Shown here piece after piece: positions 6,512 through 8,789 of a stretch of DNA of 8,789 bases. The stretch is taken from NCBI GenBank assembly GCA_003225595.1, contig QIAR01000208.1:1-8789 (forward strand), read 5' to 3'. Under the pieces are notes generated by a model that saw nothing but the letters and a program-made list of their open reading frames with translations, was not told the origin of the DNA and made no database searches. Source of the stretch: Acidobacteriota bacterium (lineage in GTDB: Bacteria > Acidobacteriota > Terriglobia > Terriglobales > Acidobacteriaceae). The position numbers were made by a program, and so were the translations under genes. Position 1 is the stretch's first letter; each line of letters opens with the position of its first letter.

Positions 6512-7193
6512 AACACCTATCGTCTAGCTTTCGCCGACCAGGACAACCGCGCGGAATGACAGCTTCCACACCTATACTTGGGATACTGATGGACATCCGG
6601 TGACTATTGATACCGTGGGCCTGACCTACGATGCTCTTGGTCGCATGATTCAACAGAATCGCGCAGGAGTGTATACACAAATTCTCTACAGTCCAGTCGG
6701 GAAAACAGCGATCATGAGTGGTCAGACGCGGAAGACAATCAACCTCCCGTTGCCGGGAGGGGCCACAGCCGTATACGATACGACGTTTGACTACCGTTAC
6801 GGCGATTGGCTTGGCAGCTCACGCTTTTCCTCTACCACCAGCCGCACCAAGTTCTCTGACGATGCCTACGCGCCTTACGGAGAGACCTACGCTGAATCCG
6901 GCACGGTCGACCCTAGTTTCACGGGAAATGATCAGGACACCGTGTCCGGAACGTACGACTTCTTGTTCCGCGAATACAACGCTAATCAGGGCCGCTGGAT
7001 CTCGCCCGACCCGGCAGGGCTAGGAGCTGTCAGCCTGGGGGACCCACAGACCTGGAACCGCTATGCCTACGTCGCCAACAACCCATTGAGTCGCACTGAT
7101 CCAACCGGCCTGTTCGACGATGCAACCGGGTCCAGCCAACTTTTTCCAAAGCCAGCTCGACGCTTCGAATCGGAACACCGATTTCAGCTTTGA
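6512..7193 (+). pseudogene. RHS repeat-associated core protein, 5'-truncated and frameshifted remnant
   Basis: This is the C-terminal end of an Rhs/YD-repeat protein, a family of very large secreted or surface proteins whose core forms a shell around a variable C-terminal tip. The main frame is open from 6528; a GTG at 6600 gives 197 residues. Motifs from that GTG: a YD repeat TYDALGRM (9-16), PLPGGAT (50-56), DWLGSSRF (69-76), YAPYGETY (90-97), and the core end YDFLFREYNANQGRWISPDP (119-138), then TWNRYAYVANNP (151-162) and DPTGL (167-171). Intact Rhs proteins usually exceed 1000 residues, so nearly all is missing. Rhs-like sequence continues upstream in another frame (YRLAFADQDNRA, 6518-6553) and joins NDSFHTYTWD after removal of one G near 6554. 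The homology thus begins within about 25 bases of the left repeat edge. The frame also leaves the tip frame after DPTGL and stops at 7193. Confidence 0.85.
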
Positions 7194-7752
7194 CAGTTGG
7201 GTGGACTGGAACGATCGCCAAACCTTTGGCGATCACTATTACGATCTGCCCGGCCACTCGAATCCCATCCAACAGGCGCTAGGCCGATACATAGCCCAAG
7301 TGAATCTCGCTTTTGCGGAGGCTAATGCCGGTAGGAACGCGGATCCAGCCGAACTTCATCTCAACTTGGAGAGTGATTGCGTTCTTAAGAATGGTACTCG
7401 CAATATTGTGTACTCGCTCGATGACCCCCACGGGAATACCGTTTCCGGCCTCTACGTGACGGAACATCAGACTGATACATCATTGGCCAGCGGCGGACCC
7501 GAAGGGCCTGGAACGTCATCACAGGGGCCGAACCCATATGGACTGAGTGGATTCAATGATCTGATTGGCGGGCTTGGCTTTCACGATTCGCGGCAGACGT
7601 TTACGGTCTCACGAAACAAACCCGGAAAGGGTGGCCTGAATTATGGAACCTTTGTGCGAAATCCGAGCGGCGATTACGGCAAACTGGGGATCTATATTAA
7701 GGGCGGCGTTGTCTATGTGAACGGAGATGCGTCGGAGCCCGTGTGCCAGTAG
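7120..7752 (+). CDS. Rhs variable C-terminal tip, out of frame with its core
   Basis: This frame encodes 210 residues if the ATG at 7120 is used, but that start has no ribosome binding site and lies within the Rhs core frame. It is better read as the tip of the Rhs protein: dropping one T from the five-T run at 7141-7145 joins DATGSSQLF of the core to QSQLDASNRNTDF of this frame directly after the DPTGL boundary. I recognise no toxin or enzyme domain. Visible features are a Trp/Asp-rich start (DSWVDWNDRQTFGDHYYD, 25-42), a helix at about 50-71, a stretch with NLESDC (82-87), a Gly/Pro-rich linker (124-141) and a beta-like C-terminus ending in VCQ. Rhs tips are often toxins with an immunity gene downstream, but that role is not shown here. 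The lack of in-frame stops over 630 bases suggests a recent break, or a sequencing error. Confidence 0.6.
   Translation: MQPGPANFFQSQLDASNRNTDFSFDSWVDWNDRQTFGDHYYDLPGHSNPIQQALGRYIAQVNLAFAEANAGRNADPAELHLNLESDCVLKNGTRNIVYSLDDPHGNTVSGLYVTEHQTDTSLASGGPEGPGTSSQGPNPYGLSGFNDLIGGLGFHDSRQTFTVSRNKPGKGGLNYGTFVRNPSGDYGKLGIYIKGGVVYVNGDASEPVCQ
7213..7234. repeat. 22-bp palindrome inside the Rhs tip
   Basis: GATCGCCAAA (7213-7222) and TTTGGCGATC (7225-7234) pair perfectly across a two-base centre. It lies in coding sequence for DRQTFGD, where codon choice alone does not require such symmetry. No function is known to me. Confidence 0.6.
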
Positions 7753-7877
7753 AGAACGACGGGGCCCGCATAGTGCAAAACGGCCATCGGCGCGGGGTTT
7801 GTTGCTCTCTGCGATCCTGAAGGCTGGGGCCGACGCGGGATAACCGCGGCTTGAATGTTTTCTCGGGGTCTCAATTT

Positions 7878-8489
7878 ATGTTAAGAAAACTGGCTTGGTT
7901 GCTAGTCGGCGTCGTGATTGTCGGCCTCTTTGCGTTTGGTGTTTGCCTTGGCTGGGCATCCCGTAAACGCACTCGCGCAGAGTCGTTACTGCGCAGCATT
8001 GCCCAGTTGAAACTAGGTACAGCTACATTCGCGGATGCCCAAAACCTCGCGGAGAAATATGGCGGAAAGCCCTGGAATGGTCCTTCGAGAGAAGCGAGCT
8101 GCTCTTCTCAGGACTGCAATGTTAGGTTTGCCTTTGACAACAAACCTTTGAGTTATGTTCCAGGGGTGCGGGGCGTCGAGTTCGTTGCGGGACTTACCGT
8201 GAAGGATGGTTATGTTGTCTCCCGAGAAGTCGAGTATTCAACGCTGACGACCTCATATTTTGACTTCGCGTATATTCTGTTCGATGGCCTGAAATTCACA
8301 CACGTTCAAGACTACGAGGTTAAAAAGCTTAAGGTAGATGCGCAAGGAACGCCACACGCCGTCGAGGTCAACCTGGGCCCGCTTGCTACTGTAGACGAGA
8401 GAGCGCGGGCCTACTCAATAGACCTTTCCTGCCTCGCTAGACTGCATGGTTGCAGCAGCTCCACGGCCGTCATTCCGCCGGGCCTCTGA
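7878..8489 (+). CDS. Hypothetical membrane-anchored protein downstream of the Rhs tip
   Basis: I do not recognise a named family. The ATG at 7878 gives 203 residues and follows a GGGG stretch nine bases upstream. A TTG at 7851 would add nine residues but is less likely. Residues 5-26 are a hydrophobic helix followed by basic SRKRTR, then an extracytoplasmic or cytoplasmic domain of about 170 residues. Its pieces are a helical segment (AESLLRSIAQLKLGTATFADAQNLAEKYGG, 34-63), a cysteine pair C75/C80 (CSSQDC), a beta-rich core, and a second pair C185/C192 (CLARLHGC) near the end. The paired cysteines suggest disulfides and hence a periplasmic domain, although the basic residues after the helix would by themselves favour a cytoplasmic one. 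It starts 125 bases after the tip stop, in the position where an Rhs immunity gene would sit, but such single-helix proteins also occur alone. The frame is intact. Confidence 0.7.
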   Translation: MLRKLAWLLVGVVIVGLFAFGVCLGWASRKRTRAESLLRSIAQLKLGTATFADAQNLAEKYGGKPWNGPSREASCSSQDCNVRFAFDNKPLSYVPGVRGVEFVAGLTVKDGYVVSREVEYSTLTTSYFDFAYILFDGLKFTHVQDYEVKKLKVDAQGTPHAVEVNLGPLATVDERARAYSIDLSCLARLHGCSSSTAVIPPGL

Positions 8490-8583
8490 GGATGGTTTGG
8501 CGTTTCCGCACGGCTGTTCGAAAGACGAGACGCCTGCTTGGTGTTAGATTTCCTAACGGCTGGCTGCCGGAAGTCCAGCGGGT

Positions 8584-8781
8584 ATCGATAAGAGCGAAGG
8601 CGTTGTCAAGGACAGGGGTTTCCTGTGCGGTGCGATGAGCACCGCCGCGTCGCCAGAAAGTTGAGGACAGAACTCTGGGAAACGCATCTTGAATCACTCA
8701 GCGGTGGACGGAGTCGTTCCACCATCCATCGATTCGACCTAGTTAGTCGGCCATGATTCTTCCCTTCGGACATCCCCCTCA
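8584..8781. repeat. Right copy of the ~200-bp direct repeat
   Basis: This 198-bp block matches 6278-6489 in the same orientation. Homology starts abruptly at ATCGATA and ends at CCCCCTCA, eight bases before the window edge. Compared with the left copy it lacks 14 net bases near 8727 and has small indels near 8615, 8625, 8665 and 8708. The 94 bases between the preceding gene and this copy hold nothing I can identify. Confidence 0.93.
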
Positions 8782-8788
8782 GGGGATG
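8771..8788. repeat. Inverted repeat at the right repeat boundary
   Basis: CATCCCC (8771-8777) pairs with GGGGATG (8782-8788) around CTCA. The left repeat copy has the first arm but continues differently (CACGCGACA), so the palindrome exists only at this outer end. It is cut off by the window edge and could be part of a larger terminus. Confidence 0.45.
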
Positions 8789-8789
8789 C

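Noticed and set aside
6743..6760. Hairpin CCTCCCG-TTGC-CGGGAGG
   Set aside because: It encodes the conserved PLPGGAT motif of the Rhs core, is followed by no T-run, and is explained by G+C-rich codons.
7834..7848. Short hairpin CGCGG-GATAA-CCGCG before the last gene
   Set aside because: Five-base G+C-only arms are common by chance, and there is no T-run or other signal around it.
8470..8697. Minus-strand open frame of 75 codons at the right repeat
   Set aside because: It straddles the repeat boundary and overlaps the end of the plus-strand gene. Only the short PVLDNAFALID stretch looks protein-like, and that is treated as a remnant.

Overview
The window reads like a piece of chromosome from an environmental bacterium of moderate to high G+C content, most likely an Acidobacteriota. 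That guess rests on the style of the Rhs core (the PLPGGATAVY, WLGSSR, RWISPDPAGL and TWNRYAYVANNP motifs), on the single-permease efflux operon, and on membrane-anchored hypothetical proteins of a kind I associate with that phylum. It is an inference and has not been tested by a search.

Layout from left to right. Positions 2-385 (+) hold the C-terminal third of FabD, malonyl-CoA:ACP transacylase. Facing it on the minus strand is a two-gene toxin-antitoxin module: a MerR-like/DUF433 antitoxin (1528 to 812) and a PIN-like toxin (825 to 397). Their architecture and sizes match the mycobacterial VapBC45 pair. Next on the minus strand is a small single-pass membrane protein of unknown function (2025 to 1582). 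An AT-rich intergenic element follows, made of degenerate 7-8 nt units in two opposing arms (2078-2178).

Positions 6145 to 2181 (-) are one tight operon: a TetR/CecR-type repressor, a HlyD-type membrane fusion protein, an ABC ATPase and an ABC-2 permease. Adjacent genes overlap by 14, 4 and 4 bases. This is the gene order of the Escherichia coli cecR-ybhGFSR efflux locus, but with one permease and a single-domain ATPase. A near-perfect 18-bp palindrome lies between the repressor start codon and a plausible promoter, which suggests autoregulation.

Positions 6232-8789 are accessory in character. A hairpin terminator is followed by a 212-bp repeat (6278-6489), and a diverged second copy of that repeat lies at 8584-8781. 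Between the two copies are a 5'-truncated Rhs core, an Rhs variable tip in another frame, and a TM-anchored protein with four cysteines. The Rhs homology begins almost exactly where the left repeat ends, and it needs two single-base corrections to read through, so the Rhs gene is probably a decaying remnant.

The fatty-acid gene, the toxin-antitoxin pair and the efflux operon are recognisable, ordinary systems. The repeat-bounded Rhs tip with its neighbour is the best candidate for something undescribed, but its broken frames argue for a relic rather than an active system. I found no tRNA, rRNA, CRISPR array or intact transposase.
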